The position numbers were made by a program, and so were the translations under genes. Positions 54,315-62,145 of a stretch of DNA of 64,000 bases are shown here, piece by piece. Where the stretch lies: contig VGZR01000007.1 of NCBI GenBank assembly GCA_016872515.1, forward strand, positions 19,640-83,639, given 5' to 3'. Origin of the DNA: SAR202 cluster bacterium. GTDB lineage: Bacteria > Chloroflexota > Dehalococcoidia > Lucifugimonadales > VGZR01. Numbering within the stretch: position 1 is the stretch's first letter; each line of letters starts with the position of its first letter. The notes below the pieces were generated by a model, which saw only the letters and a list, made by a program, of their open reading frames with translations, made no database searches and was not told where the DNA came from.

Positions 54315-55057
54315 CCCAAGTATTCTCCCGCTGTCTCTACCAGACTCCTCACCGTTCGCTCCTGATATGTGGCCCATTCCTTCGGTGGCACCGCCTCGTG
54401 GAGCCGCGCTAGGCTCTCTGGCAGGCCACGGATGAAGTCGTCGGCGAGGCGGTGGGCGGCGTGGCCGTCGTCGCCGGCGGCGATGCGCCGAGCCTGGTTG
54501 CGCAGCCGCTCCCACTCGTAGGCGTGCTGCATGAAGCCCACGACCCATACGCGCCAGCGCTCCAGCAGGTCGCTGCCGATGAAGCCGATCTCGACGCCGT
54601 CCACGGGCCAGGATAGCGCGGGCGCCGCCGTGGCGATGGCCTCGCGGTTCTGCCGGTCCAGCTCCAGCTGGAGCGCCCGGTCCATGACCTTGCCCTGCGT
54701 CTCGTCTGGGAACAGTTTCCGGTTGGCGAAGTAGGGCCGGTACATCTGCGTAATCCACACCTCGTCGGCGACCAGGTGGGTCAGGTAGCCCGCCACGAAG
54801 GCGCGGGTGATGCCGTCCTCCTTGGGCAGCGCCCGCAGTCCTGGGTGTGCTGCGAACAGGCCTTTCGCGCCCGCGCCCACGGCCTCGAACTCCAGCGGCG
54901 AGAAGTGGTACTCCTCGCGCGGCCGCTTGGTGATGATGCGGATGTCCGGCGCCGTCGCTCCCAGTAGGTAGCTCCCCATGTGCTCATTCAGTCGAGTGTC
55001 CCGCAGCCGCAGCGCCGCCTGGTGCGCCAGGTGGATGTGCTCCGGGAGGTTAGGCAT
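54311..55057 (-). CDS. Zinc-dependent phospholipase C-like domain protein
   Basis: 248 aa. HIHLAHQAALRL at the start, GSYLLGATAPDIRI, YHFSPLEFE and VAGYLTHLVADEVW supply histidines and aspartates in the order of the PF00882-type phospholipase C/S1-P1 fold. No signal peptide is visible, so it is probably cytoplasmic and its substrate is unknown. It overlaps hisG by 8 bp and the microprotein gene by 4, embedded in the histidine operon without an obvious role in that pathway. Confidence 0.72.
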   Translation of the reverse strand: MPNLPEHIHLAHQAALRLRDTRLNEHMGSYLLGATAPDIRIITKRPREEYHFSPLEFEAVGAGAKGLFAAHPGLRALPKEDGITRAFVAGYLTHLVADEVWITQMYRPYFANRKLFPDETQGKVMDRALQLELDRQNREAIATAAPALSWPVDGVEIGFIGSDLLERWRVWVVGFMQHAYEWERLRNQARRIAAGDDGHAAHRLADDFIRGLPESLARLHEAVPPKEWATYQERTVRSLVETAGEYLG

Positions 55058-56069
55058 CCGGAGGCTGGGCGTCGCCGGTGCCGTTCACCAGCCGGTTGTA
55101 TGCCTTCGACTCGCCGTGGAAGACGTAGTTGGGCTGCCCAACGGTGACGCCGCTGCCGCCGATCTGGCGCAGGTTGTCCACCGCGTCCATGAGCTTTTCC
55201 TTGGAGACAACGACGGTCGCCGCGTACCACCCCTCGCCGGTGCGGGTGTGCACCTTGGCGATGGTCGGCCCGCGCAGCCCGGCGATGACGGCCCGGCTTA
55301 GGATGTAGCTGGCCACCTCCTCCGGCGTCTCGCCTCGCAGGTTGGCCGTCACGCTGAAGTAGTCCTTGGACTGCAGGTAGCCCTCGATGAGTTCCACCAG
55401 CGCCCGCGCTTTCTCCAGCTTGGCCTTGTCCCCCACCACGAGGCCGCGGTTGGCGATGAGCACCGCCTCGGACTTGATGATGGTGCCGCCGTGCAGCGTC
55501 TTGAGCCGGTTCTCCCGCAGGGTCAGGCCGGAGGAGGAGATGTCGGCAATCATGTCGGCGTAGCCCATGGCCGGCGCCGCCTCCAGCGTGCCGCTGGACT
55601 GCACCAGCGCGAAGTGGCCCACGCCGTGGCGGAACAGGAATCGCTCCACAAGCCGGGGCGCCTTGGTCGCCACCCGCAGGTCGCGGCCCTCGCGCCGGAA
55701 CTCCAGCGACAGGTCGGCCAGGTCGGCCACCGAGGTCACGTCCACCCACGAGTCGGGCACCGCCAGCACCAACTCGCAGTGGCCGAAGCCCAGCGACTCG
55801 ATGATGACGTGGGCGTCGCCGCCCTCGCGCCGTGACTCCTCGTAGCGGTCGAGGCCTACCACGCCGAAGTCTATGCTCCCCTCTTCCACCTTGTTGGTGA
55901 TGTCGCCGCCGCGCAGGAAGTGGACGACCACGCCGGGCAGCGCGCGGATGTGGCCGGTGTAGCTGCGGGGGTTCGAGGTCGAAGCCTCGATGCCGCAGTC
56001 CTTGAAGAACCGCAGCGTCGGCTCGTGCAAGGCCCCATCGCTGGCGATGCCCAGCCGCAACGAAGTCAT
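55050..56069 (-). CDS. hisG: ATP phosphoribosyltransferase, long form
   Basis: 339 aa, first step of histidine synthesis. LRLGIASDGALHEPTLRFF, DFGVVGLDRYEE, YADMIADISSSGLTLRENRL and an A-V-L-I-A-N-R-G-L segment form the catalytic domain. The last 90 residues (PEEVASYILSRAVIAGLRGP, GWYAATVVVSKEKLMDAVDN) look like the ACT-like regulatory domain of long-form HisG. I start at ATG 56069; the open frame continues to 56378 through a palindromic element and is not coding there. Next to hisZ, which normally partners the short form. Confidence 0.9.
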   Translation of the reverse strand: MTSLRLGIASDGALHEPTLRFFKDCGIEASTSNPRSYTGHIRALPGVVVHFLRGGDITNKVEEGSIDFGVVGLDRYEESRREGGDAHVIIESLGFGHCELVLAVPDSWVDVTSVADLADLSLEFRREGRDLRVATKAPRLVERFLFRHGVGHFALVQSSGTLEAAPAMGYADMIADISSSGLTLRENRLKTLHGGTIIKSEAVLIANRGLVVGDKAKLEKARALVELIEGYLQSKDYFSVTANLRGETPEEVASYILSRAVIAGLRGPTIAKVHTRTGEGWYAATVVVSKEKLMDAVDNLRQIGGSGVTVGQPNYVFHGESKAYNRLVNGTGDAQPPDA

Positions 56070-56089
56070 CGGATGCCCTCGGAAGTGGG

Positions 56090-56200
56090 GGGTTGGGGTT
56101 CCCTTCCCCCTTGAGGGGGGAAGGCGGGGATGGAGGTGAACGCATAAGTGGGGAAAGGCTTCACCCTCACCTGGATCCTCCCCTCTCGAGGGGGAGGGAA
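56090..56200. repeat. Palindromic element C (hisZ-hisG gap)
   Basis: Contains CCTTCCCCCTT-G-AGGGGGGAAGG-type and CCTCCCCTCTCGAGGGGGAGG-type hairpins plus a TTCACCCTCACC block matching the left end of element A. It lies wholly between hisZ and hisG and is non-coding. Confidence 0.75.
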
Positions 56201-56232
56201 TACGATGGCGCGGTCCGTCATGCTCTTCGTCA

Positions 56233-57459
56233 TCATCTGGCCGCCTTCGAGCCAGAGGGAGCGCCCAGCGCGGCCTGAACGTAGTCCATGTCGCAGGCGA
56301 AGCCCAGCGCGGGCAGGTCGTCGCCGCCCAGGGCCTGCACCAGCCCATCGTAGCGCCCGCCGCCCCCCAGCGAGGCACCTCCGGGAAGCTGGGGGCTGGT
56401 TAGCTCGAAAATCATGCCTGTGTAGTACGCGATGCCACGGGCGAGGGCCATGTCCACTCGCACCCTGCGCCCGTCGAAGCCCCGCTTTGCTAGGGCGGCA
56501 CAGAGCGCCTCTAGTGAGTCCAGCGGCGCATCGGAGACTCCCCGGGCCTTGGCCAGCGTCCGCAGTTCTTTCAGCGCGTCCTTCGGTGTGCCGTGCACTT
56601 CGACCAGCGCGGCCACGAACTCCAGTCCGGCTGTGAAGCGGGCTCCGTCGTTGGCGTCGCGCGCCTTGCGCCGCAGCCGCGCCAGGATCTCCTCGGTGGT
56701 GCGCCGCCCGACAGGCTTGGCCATGGCGTCGCCAAGGACGTCCTGCAGCACACCCCCTAGCGCCGAGCCGTCCGCGTGGGTGCCGCCGTTCTGCGATGCG
56801 CGGACGAGGCCCGCTTGCGTGGCCTGGTCCACCAGCACGGTCGTGTTGGTTCGTCCCTCTTTCAACAAAGATACATTGCCTATAATGAACCGGTTGGCCG
56901 CCTCGGACAGCCCGAAACCGGCGAGCAGGCCGTTCAACCCTCCGAGGTGGCCGACCCGTACCGCCACTTCCAGCCCCAGCGACTCCAGGCCGGAGCACGC
57001 TAGATGGATGAGTCCGGCGTCGGTCTCGTCGCCCTGGGCGCCGATGACTTCGCCGCCCACTTGCACGTACTGCCGGAACGTCTGTCCGTGGCCCCGCTCA
57101 TAGCGGAACACCGGCCCGCTGTACCGCAGCCGCGCTGGAGGCTGGATAACCTCCTCTACGAAGCAGCGGATGACCGACGAGGTGAACTCGGGCCGCAGGC
57201 TGACGCGCCGCCCACCGGGGTCCACGAAGGCGTAGAGGCTGCCGGTCAGCTCCACGCCGCCCTTGCGGGTGAACAGCTCAGTCTCCTCGAGCAGCGGCGT
57301 GTCCACCGGCTGGAAGCCGGCCTTGTCGAGGTGGGCGGACAGCCGCTCAGCGGCCTGAGTCTCGCCGACAAACTCTTTCGGGCGACGGTCCCTCATCCCA
57401 GGGAGGCGCTGGATCTGGCGGTCTTTCAACGTCGTACTCTCCGGAAAGCGTACGGCCAT
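56233..57459 (-). CDS. hisZ: ATP phosphoribosyltransferase regulatory subunit HisZ
   Basis: 408 aa, class II aminoacyl-tRNA synthetase-like. RLPGMRDRRPKEF at the start, motif SLRPEFTSSVIRCFVEE, motif 2-like FRYERGHGQTFRQYVQVGGE, LARGIAYYTGMIFEL and GGGGRYDGLVQALGG. The anticodon-binding domain of HisRS is missing, which points to HisZ rather than hisS. It is the first gene of the histidine operon on this strand. Confidence 0.85.
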   Translation of the reverse strand: MAVRFPESTTLKDRQIQRLPGMRDRRPKEFVGETQAAERLSAHLDKAGFQPVDTPLLEETELFTRKGGVELTGSLYAFVDPGGRRVSLRPEFTSSVIRCFVEEVIQPPARLRYSGPVFRYERGHGQTFRQYVQVGGEVIGAQGDETDAGLIHLACSGLESLGLEVAVRVGHLGGLNGLLAGFGLSEAANRFIIGNVSLLKEGRTNTTVLVDQATQAGLVRASQNGGTHADGSALGGVLQDVLGDAMAKPVGRRTTEEILARLRRKARDANDGARFTAGLEFVAALVEVHGTPKDALKELRTLAKARGVSDAPLDSLEALCAALAKRGFDGRRVRVDMALARGIAYYTGMIFELTSPQLPGGASLGGGGRYDGLVQALGGDDLPALGFACDMDYVQAALGAPSGSKAAR

Positions 57460-57535
57460 TGTAGCGCATGCCCAAGCCGCCCAGCAAACCGCGAAGCCTT
57501 TTCCACAGCCGTTGGCAAGCTAACCTTCACGCCTC

Positions 57536-57564
57536 TTGACGAATATGGGGGTGTGTAGTACATG
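57536..57564 (+). promoter_or_regulatory. Possible promoter for the padR operon
   Basis: TTGACG (57536-57541), 17-bp spacer, TACATG (57559-57564), 28 bp before the padR ATG. The -10 box is weak. A partly symmetric TAGTACATGATA overlaps it and might be a PadR operator, which would give autoregulation. Confidence 0.4.
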
Positions 57565-57592
57565 ATAGTGGCGTGAGAGGAGTCGAAAACGT

Positions 57593-57949
57593 ATGGAAAA
57601 TGAACCTGGGGTGTACCGGCGTGAACTTCTGAAGGGCAGCACCGAAACGCTACTACTTTCCTTACTGGTCGTGGAGCCGATGTACGGCTATCAGCTCGTG
57701 CGCGAGATGGGGCGGCGCAGCAGCGGCTACTTCCGTTTCAAAGAGGGAACCCTCTACCCTGCCTTGCACAGACTTGAGAAAGAAAAGCTGGTGGTGAGCT
57801 CTTGGGGAAGCTCTCCCAGCGGGCAGAACCGCAAGTACTACCACATCACCGAGCATGGCGAAGAGAAGCTAGACTCCATGCTTCAGGAGTGGAACCGCTT
57901 CGCTGCCGCCGTCAACCTAGTAGCCCAGCCCAGACCGCAGCCGAGCTAG
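57593..57949 (+). CDS. PadR-family transcriptional regulator
   Basis: 118 aa winged-helix repressor. RELLKGSTETLLLSLLVVEP, MYGYQLVREMGRRSSGYFRF, the hallmark EGTLYPALHRLEKEKLVVSS and KYYHITEHGEEKLDSML, with a short C-terminal helix. A GAGAGGAG ribosome site precedes the ATG. It is 6 bp upstream of the HAAS-domain membrane protein gene, the standard pairing for such regulators. Confidence 0.95.
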   Translation: MENEPGVYRRELLKGSTETLLLSLLVVEPMYGYQLVREMGRRSSGYFRFKEGTLYPALHRLEKEKLVVSSWGSSPSGQNRKYYHITEHGEEKLDSMLQEWNRFAAAVNLVAQPRPQPS

Positions 57950-57955
57950 TTATCC

Positions 57956-58942
57956 ATGACCCCCATCCTTCGCGGCTACCTGGCCGAGCTGCAGCGGCAG
58001 CTCCACCTCGCTCCCGCAGAGGAGCGGGAGATCCTGCGCGAGTTGCGCGACCACGTCGAGGACCGCGCTCAGGAGTTGGCCGACAAGGGTATGTCCACCG
58101 ACGAGGCGCTGCGTCAGGCCATGCGTGAGCTCGGCGAGACCCGGGCCATCGCCGGCAAGTTCTATGAGGTGCATACCAGGGGGTCGTGGTCGCATGCGGT
58201 CTTCGCTGCCCTGCCCCATCTGGTCCTCGCACTAATCTTCGCGCTGCACCTATGGACCAAGCCCTGGATGGTGGCAGCGCTGCTCACTGTTGCCCTGGCC
58301 ATCAGCTTCTTGGGCTGGAGACGTGGCCGCCCGATATGGACGTACCCCTGGGTGGGCTATGCCCTTGTTGTGCCGCTCATCTCCTGGGGTCTCGCGATGA
58401 GCGCCATCGGCTACGGTGCGTGGGGCGTCGTCACCAAAGGGGCGTTGCCCCTGGGCATCCCTATCTATGCCGTCTCCATCGCCTACGTCGCCTTCTCCCT
58501 GTGGATGTTCGTGCGCATCCTGTCGCGTGTGGCGCGCCGCGACTGGCTGATGGCCTCGCTCACTGTGCTGCCGCTCCCCTTCCTCGGTTACTGGTTCCTC
58601 TACTTCTATGGACGTAAGGAGCTGTTGGAGCAGACGGGGGTGCCGCTTCAGGCGTTCGATGGCTCAGTCGCAGTTGTCTTCCTTGTTGTAGGGGGCGCCA
58701 CAGTGGTGTTCTTCCGCATCGGGCGGCGGTTCGTGCGGGCCGCGCTGCTGGCCATCACCGCCCCTACGCTCATCGTGCTGGCCTGGCTCAGCCGCGAAGG
58801 TGGGCCGGGATACGTTGCCCTGTTCGGGTTCTCTACCCTTTCGCTGGTCATCATGCTGGTCCCGGCCCTGTTCGATGCACGTACGGCCCCGCCACCGACG
58901 CAGCCCGAGGATCTGACCTACGCTCTCGAAGACCAGCGCTGA
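57956..58942 (+). CDS. HAAS/permease-prefix domain membrane protein (PadR partner)
   Basis: 328 aa. Residues 1-70 form a charged helical HAAS-type domain (EILRELRDHVEDRAQELADK, STDEALRQAMRELGETR), then about eight to nine transmembrane helices to the end. Such proteins are typically encoded right after a padR gene, probably transducing an envelope signal; their exact activity is not known. No ATPase subunit is adjacent. Confidence 0.8.
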   Translation: MTPILRGYLAELQRQLHLAPAEEREILRELRDHVEDRAQELADKGMSTDEALRQAMRELGETRAIAGKFYEVHTRGSWSHAVFAALPHLVLALIFALHLWTKPWMVAALLTVALAISFLGWRRGRPIWTYPWVGYALVVPLISWGLAMSAIGYGAWGVVTKGALPLGIPIYAVSIAYVAFSLWMFVRILSRVARRDWLMASLTVLPLPFLGYWFLYFYGRKELLEQTGVPLQAFDGSVAVVFLVVGGATVVFFRIGRRFVRAALLAITAPTLIVLAWLSREGGPGYVALFGFSTLSLVIMLVPALFDARTAPPPTQPEDLTYALEDQR

Positions 58943-58970
58943 CACCGCGAAGGCGCGCGTCGCCATCGTA

Positions 58971-59804
58971 GTGGACAGCGCGGCGACGTTGCCGCCTGGC
59001 CTAGCCGCGGGTGTGCCCACGTTCACCGTACCAATGTCCGTCGTGCTGGATGGCAAAGCGTATCTCGACGGTGTGGATCTCTCCCCCAGCGACTTCTACC
59101 GTCTTCTGAAGCATGCCGCTTCGCCGCCCAAGACCTCGGCGCCGTCGCCCGCGCGGTTCCTCGACGCCTACCGCCAGGCCGCCGGCATCGCCGATGCGGT
59201 ACTTTGCATCACGGTCTCCCCGCGCTTCAGCGCGTGCCATGACGCAGCTAAGCTGGCGCAAGACGAGGCCCGCAAAGAACTCAGCCAGTTCCCCATCGAA
59301 GTTGTGGACTCGGGCAGCGCGGCCGCAGGCGAGGCGCTAGTGGCACTAGCGGCTCTGCGCGCGGCGTCTGATGCGAAGGCTCTTGCCGACGCAGAGGCTG
59401 CGGCGCGAGCGGCGGTCCCCAAGGTCCGTCTGCTGGCCTACCTTGACACCCTGTACTACCTGTGGAAGGGCGGGCGTGTTCCCGGTATCGCCTATGCGGG
59501 CGTGTCGCTCCTCGACCTCAAGCCACTCTTCGAGATGGCCCAGGGCGAGGTGAAGAACCTCGCCCGCCCGAGGACGGCCCGCCGCGCTATGCGGCGGCTC
59601 ACCGAACGGATGCGCGACCGTGTGGGGAGTGCCCGCATCCGTGTAGGCGTCATGCACGCCGGTGCGCCAGATGCTGCCGAAACGCTTCGCCGGATGGTGA
59701 CCGAAGAGTTCGATTGCGCTGAGCTCTTCGTCACCGAGTTCAGCCCCGTCATGGGCGCCCACACAGGCCCCGGTCTCCTCGGCCTCGCCTTCCACCTGGA
59801 CTAG
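58971..59804 (+). CDS. DegV family (fatty-acid-binding) protein
   Basis: About 277 aa. DSAATLPPGLA at the start, FTVPMSVVLDGKAYLDGVDL, SPPKTSAPSPARFLDAYRQA, VVDSGSAAAGEALVALAAL and a C-terminal GAHTGPGLLGLAFHLD are hallmark blocks. DegV/FakB proteins bind fatty acids. The only usual start is GTG 58971, but the codons just before (V-A-I-V) encode the expected first beta strand with no start codon ahead of them before a stop at 58914; the N-terminus is therefore uncertain. No fakA is nearby. Confidence 0.88.
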   Translation: MDSAATLPPGLAAGVPTFTVPMSVVLDGKAYLDGVDLSPSDFYRLLKHAASPPKTSAPSPARFLDAYRQAAGIADAVLCITVSPRFSACHDAAKLAQDEARKELSQFPIEVVDSGSAAAGEALVALAALRAASDAKALADAEAAARAAVPKVRLLAYLDTLYYLWKGGRVPGIAYAGVSLLDLKPLFEMAQGEVKNLARPRTARRAMRRLTERMRDRVGSARIRVGVMHAGAPDAAETLRRMVTEEFDCAELFVTEFSPVMGAHTGPGLLGLAFHLD

Positions 59805-59869
59805 AGACCGCATCCCGCGCTAGGAATCCCCCCCCTCTACGCGAAGGGGCTCTGCGCTTGGCTCGGCCT

Positions 59870-60949
59870 TTACTTTAGGTCCCCGAGGCTGGGGATGACC
59901 TTTTCGGCGAGGAGGGTCATGGAGCGGAGCCACTTGTCCCGCGGTTCCCACTCATGGGATATCACGATGAGCGTGCCGAAGCCACCGACGTCGTTGTAGA
60001 GCTTGCGTAGCTTGTCGGCGACGTCCTTGGGGCTCCCGACGACCCAGGTGTTTTCAATCATGTACTCGACGTCTATGGCCTCGTCGGGTGTTGTCGGGTC
60101 GGTCTTGACACTCTCCATGTAGCGAAGCTTGTCCAGGATTCGCCGGGCATAGACGAAGTCGCGGGCGAAGACGCCGTTCCGGGCGATGTCGAGCGCCTCC
60201 TCGGTGGTGTCCGCGACAAAGACGTCGCGGACGATGCGCCAGTTGGCATGGTTGGGGGTGTGTCCGGCTCGCCGCGCCGCCGTCGCGTAGGTTTCCCACT
60301 GGATCTTGAGGGTCTTGATGGGAACATAGTTGATGCTCAGGGGTATCCACCCATGTTCGCCAGCCATGATGAGCGTGTCGGAGCGTGGGGCGAGGCCGGC
60401 CGCTGCGATAGGCGGATGCGGTTTTTGGTATGGCTTCATGTGGACGTAGAACCCGAGGTCTTCGATAGGCTCGGGCATGGTGAACTTCCAGAACTTGTTC
60501 TGGTACGTGCCGGGCGGAAGGCCGTCCCATATCTTGAGCACCATATCCAGGGTCTCGCGGGTGAGCGCGCGGTGCTCGTTCTTGGCGGCGTCCACGCCGA
60601 AGGCCTTGAAGTCGAGCGGCGTGGCACCGGAACCGATGCCCCACATGAAGCGGCCTTTGGCCTGATGGTCGAGCTGGGCGATGCGGTGGGCGATGTGGAA
60701 CGGGTTGTGGTTGGGCAGGCAGGTGACGCCCGTTCCGAACTTCATACGTTTGGTCATGCCGAGGGCCTGGGCGATGAACAGCTCGGGCGATGGGATACAC
60801 TCCCAGGCGGCGGTGAAGTGCTCAGCGACCCACGTCTCGGTATAGCCCAGCTTGTCGAGGAAGGCCACCTGTTCGAGGTCGTCGTGGATGTTCTTCGTGT
60901 AGTCGCTCCCCGCCGGGTGGAGGGGGTCAACGAAGTAGCCTACGTGCAT
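59870..60949 (-). CDS. LLM-class flavin-dependent oxidoreductase, copy 1
   Basis: 359-aa bacterial-luciferase-like monooxygenase or F420/FMN enzyme. MHVGYFVDPLHPAGSDYTKN, GYTETWVAEHFTAAWECIPS, GTGVTCLPNHNPFHIAHRIA, QLDHQAKGRFMWGIGSGATP and PTTPDEAIDVEYMIENTWVV. Very similar to the next gene over its whole length. The pair lies downstream of the GSAM-like aminotransferase. The substrate is unknown; related enzymes oxidise or desulfurise small organics. Confidence 0.9.
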   Translation of the reverse strand: MHVGYFVDPLHPAGSDYTKNIHDDLEQVAFLDKLGYTETWVAEHFTAAWECIPSPELFIAQALGMTKRMKFGTGVTCLPNHNPFHIAHRIAQLDHQAKGRFMWGIGSGATPLDFKAFGVDAAKNEHRALTRETLDMVLKIWDGLPPGTYQNKFWKFTMPEPIEDLGFYVHMKPYQKPHPPIAAAGLAPRSDTLIMAGEHGWIPLSINYVPIKTLKIQWETYATAARRAGHTPNHANWRIVRDVFVADTTEEALDIARNGVFARDFVYARRILDKLRYMESVKTDPTTPDEAIDVEYMIENTWVVGSPKDVADKLRKLYNDVGGFGTLIVISHEWEPRDKWLRSMTLLAEKVIPSLGDLK

Positions 60950-61001
60950 GGGGGAAAAACTCCTTTCAACTTACCGACTATATCGCAGACGTGGGCATGT
61001 C

Positions 61002-62084
61002 CTACTTCAGGCCGGACAGGCTGGGGATGACCTCTTTGGCCAGTACCTCCATGGAGCGGGTCCACTTGTCCTTGGGCTCCCATTCGTGGGCCATGGCGAG
61101 GAGCGTGCCGAAGCCGCCCACGTCCTTGTTAAGCTTCTGGAGCTTGGCGGCGACGTCATCCGCGCTGCCGACCAGCCAGATGTTGTCCACCATGAACTCG
61201 GCGGTGATGTCCTTGTCGGGGATGTTCGGGTCGGGCTTGATGAGCTGGAGGTATTTGTACCGCTCCAGCGCGGGCCGGAAGTAGCGGTTGAAGTCGCGGG
61301 CCAGGACGCCGTTCAGGGCCTCCTTGCGCGCCTCCTGGGTCGTCTTGCCGATGAACACCTCGCGGGCGATGCGCCAGTCCGAGCGGCTGGGCTTTCGCCC
61401 TGCCTTCTTCGATGCCTCCTCATAGACCGCCCAGTGGCCCGCGAGGGCGTTGGGCGGAACGTAGTTGATGCTCATGGGGATCCAGCCGCGCTCGCCGGCC
61501 ATGATGAGCGTGTCGGAACGCGGCGACAGGCCCGCCACGGCGATGGGCGGGTGCGGCTTCTGGTATGGTTTCATGTGGACGTAGAAGCCCAGGTCCTCTA
61601 TGGACTCGGGCATCGTGAACTTCCAAAACTTGTTCTGGTAGGTGCCGGGCGGCAGGCCGTCCCATATCTTGAGCACCATGTCTATGTTCTCGCGGGTCAG
61701 CGGCCGCTGCTCGTTGTTGGCGGCGTCCACGCCGAAGACCTTGAAGTCCAGGAACGTGGCGCCCGAGCCGATGCCCCACATGAATCGGCCCTTGGCCTGG
61801 TGGTCGAGCTGGGCGATACGGTGCGCGATGTGGAACGGGTTGTGGTTGGGCATGCATGTGACGCCGGTGCCCAGCTTGATGTTCTTGGTCATGGCCAGGG
61901 CCTGGGCGATGAACAACTCCGGCGACGGGATGTTCTCCCATGCCGTGGTGAAGTGCTCGCCGATCCAGGCCTCTTTGTAGCCCAGCTTGTCCAGGGTGAC
62001 GATCTGCTCCAAGTCGCCGTGGACAGTCTCGGTGAAGTTGCTCCCCGGCGGGTGGAGCGGCATGGCGAAATATCCGACTTGCAT
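61002..62084 (-). CDS. LLM-class flavin-dependent oxidoreductase, copy 2
   Basis: 360 aa, colinear with copy 1: MQVGYFAMPLHPPGSNFTET, GYKEAWIGEHFTTAWENIPS, GTGVTCMPNHNPFHIAHRIA, QLDHQAKGRFMWGIGSGATF. The block LKIWDGLPPGTYQNKFWKFT is identical in both copies. Differences cluster after residue 210, where substrate specificity would be expected to vary. The 52-bp gap between the two suggests one transcript and a tandem duplication. Confidence 0.9.
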   Translation of the reverse strand: MQVGYFAMPLHPPGSNFTETVHGDLEQIVTLDKLGYKEAWIGEHFTTAWENIPSPELFIAQALAMTKNIKLGTGVTCMPNHNPFHIAHRIAQLDHQAKGRFMWGIGSGATFLDFKVFGVDAANNEQRPLTRENIDMVLKIWDGLPPGTYQNKFWKFTMPESIEDLGFYVHMKPYQKPHPPIAVAGLSPRSDTLIMAGERGWIPMSINYVPPNALAGHWAVYEEASKKAGRKPSRSDWRIAREVFIGKTTQEARKEALNGVLARDFNRYFRPALERYKYLQLIKPDPNIPDKDITAEFMVDNIWLVGSADDVAAKLQKLNKDVGGFGTLLAMAHEWEPKDKWTRSMEVLAKEVIPSLSGLK

Positions 62085-62145
62085 TACGTTGTTTCTACAC
62101 TCCTTTTGAGGTTCTTTTTTCCGGATCTTGTTCTGGCAAGGCCAA

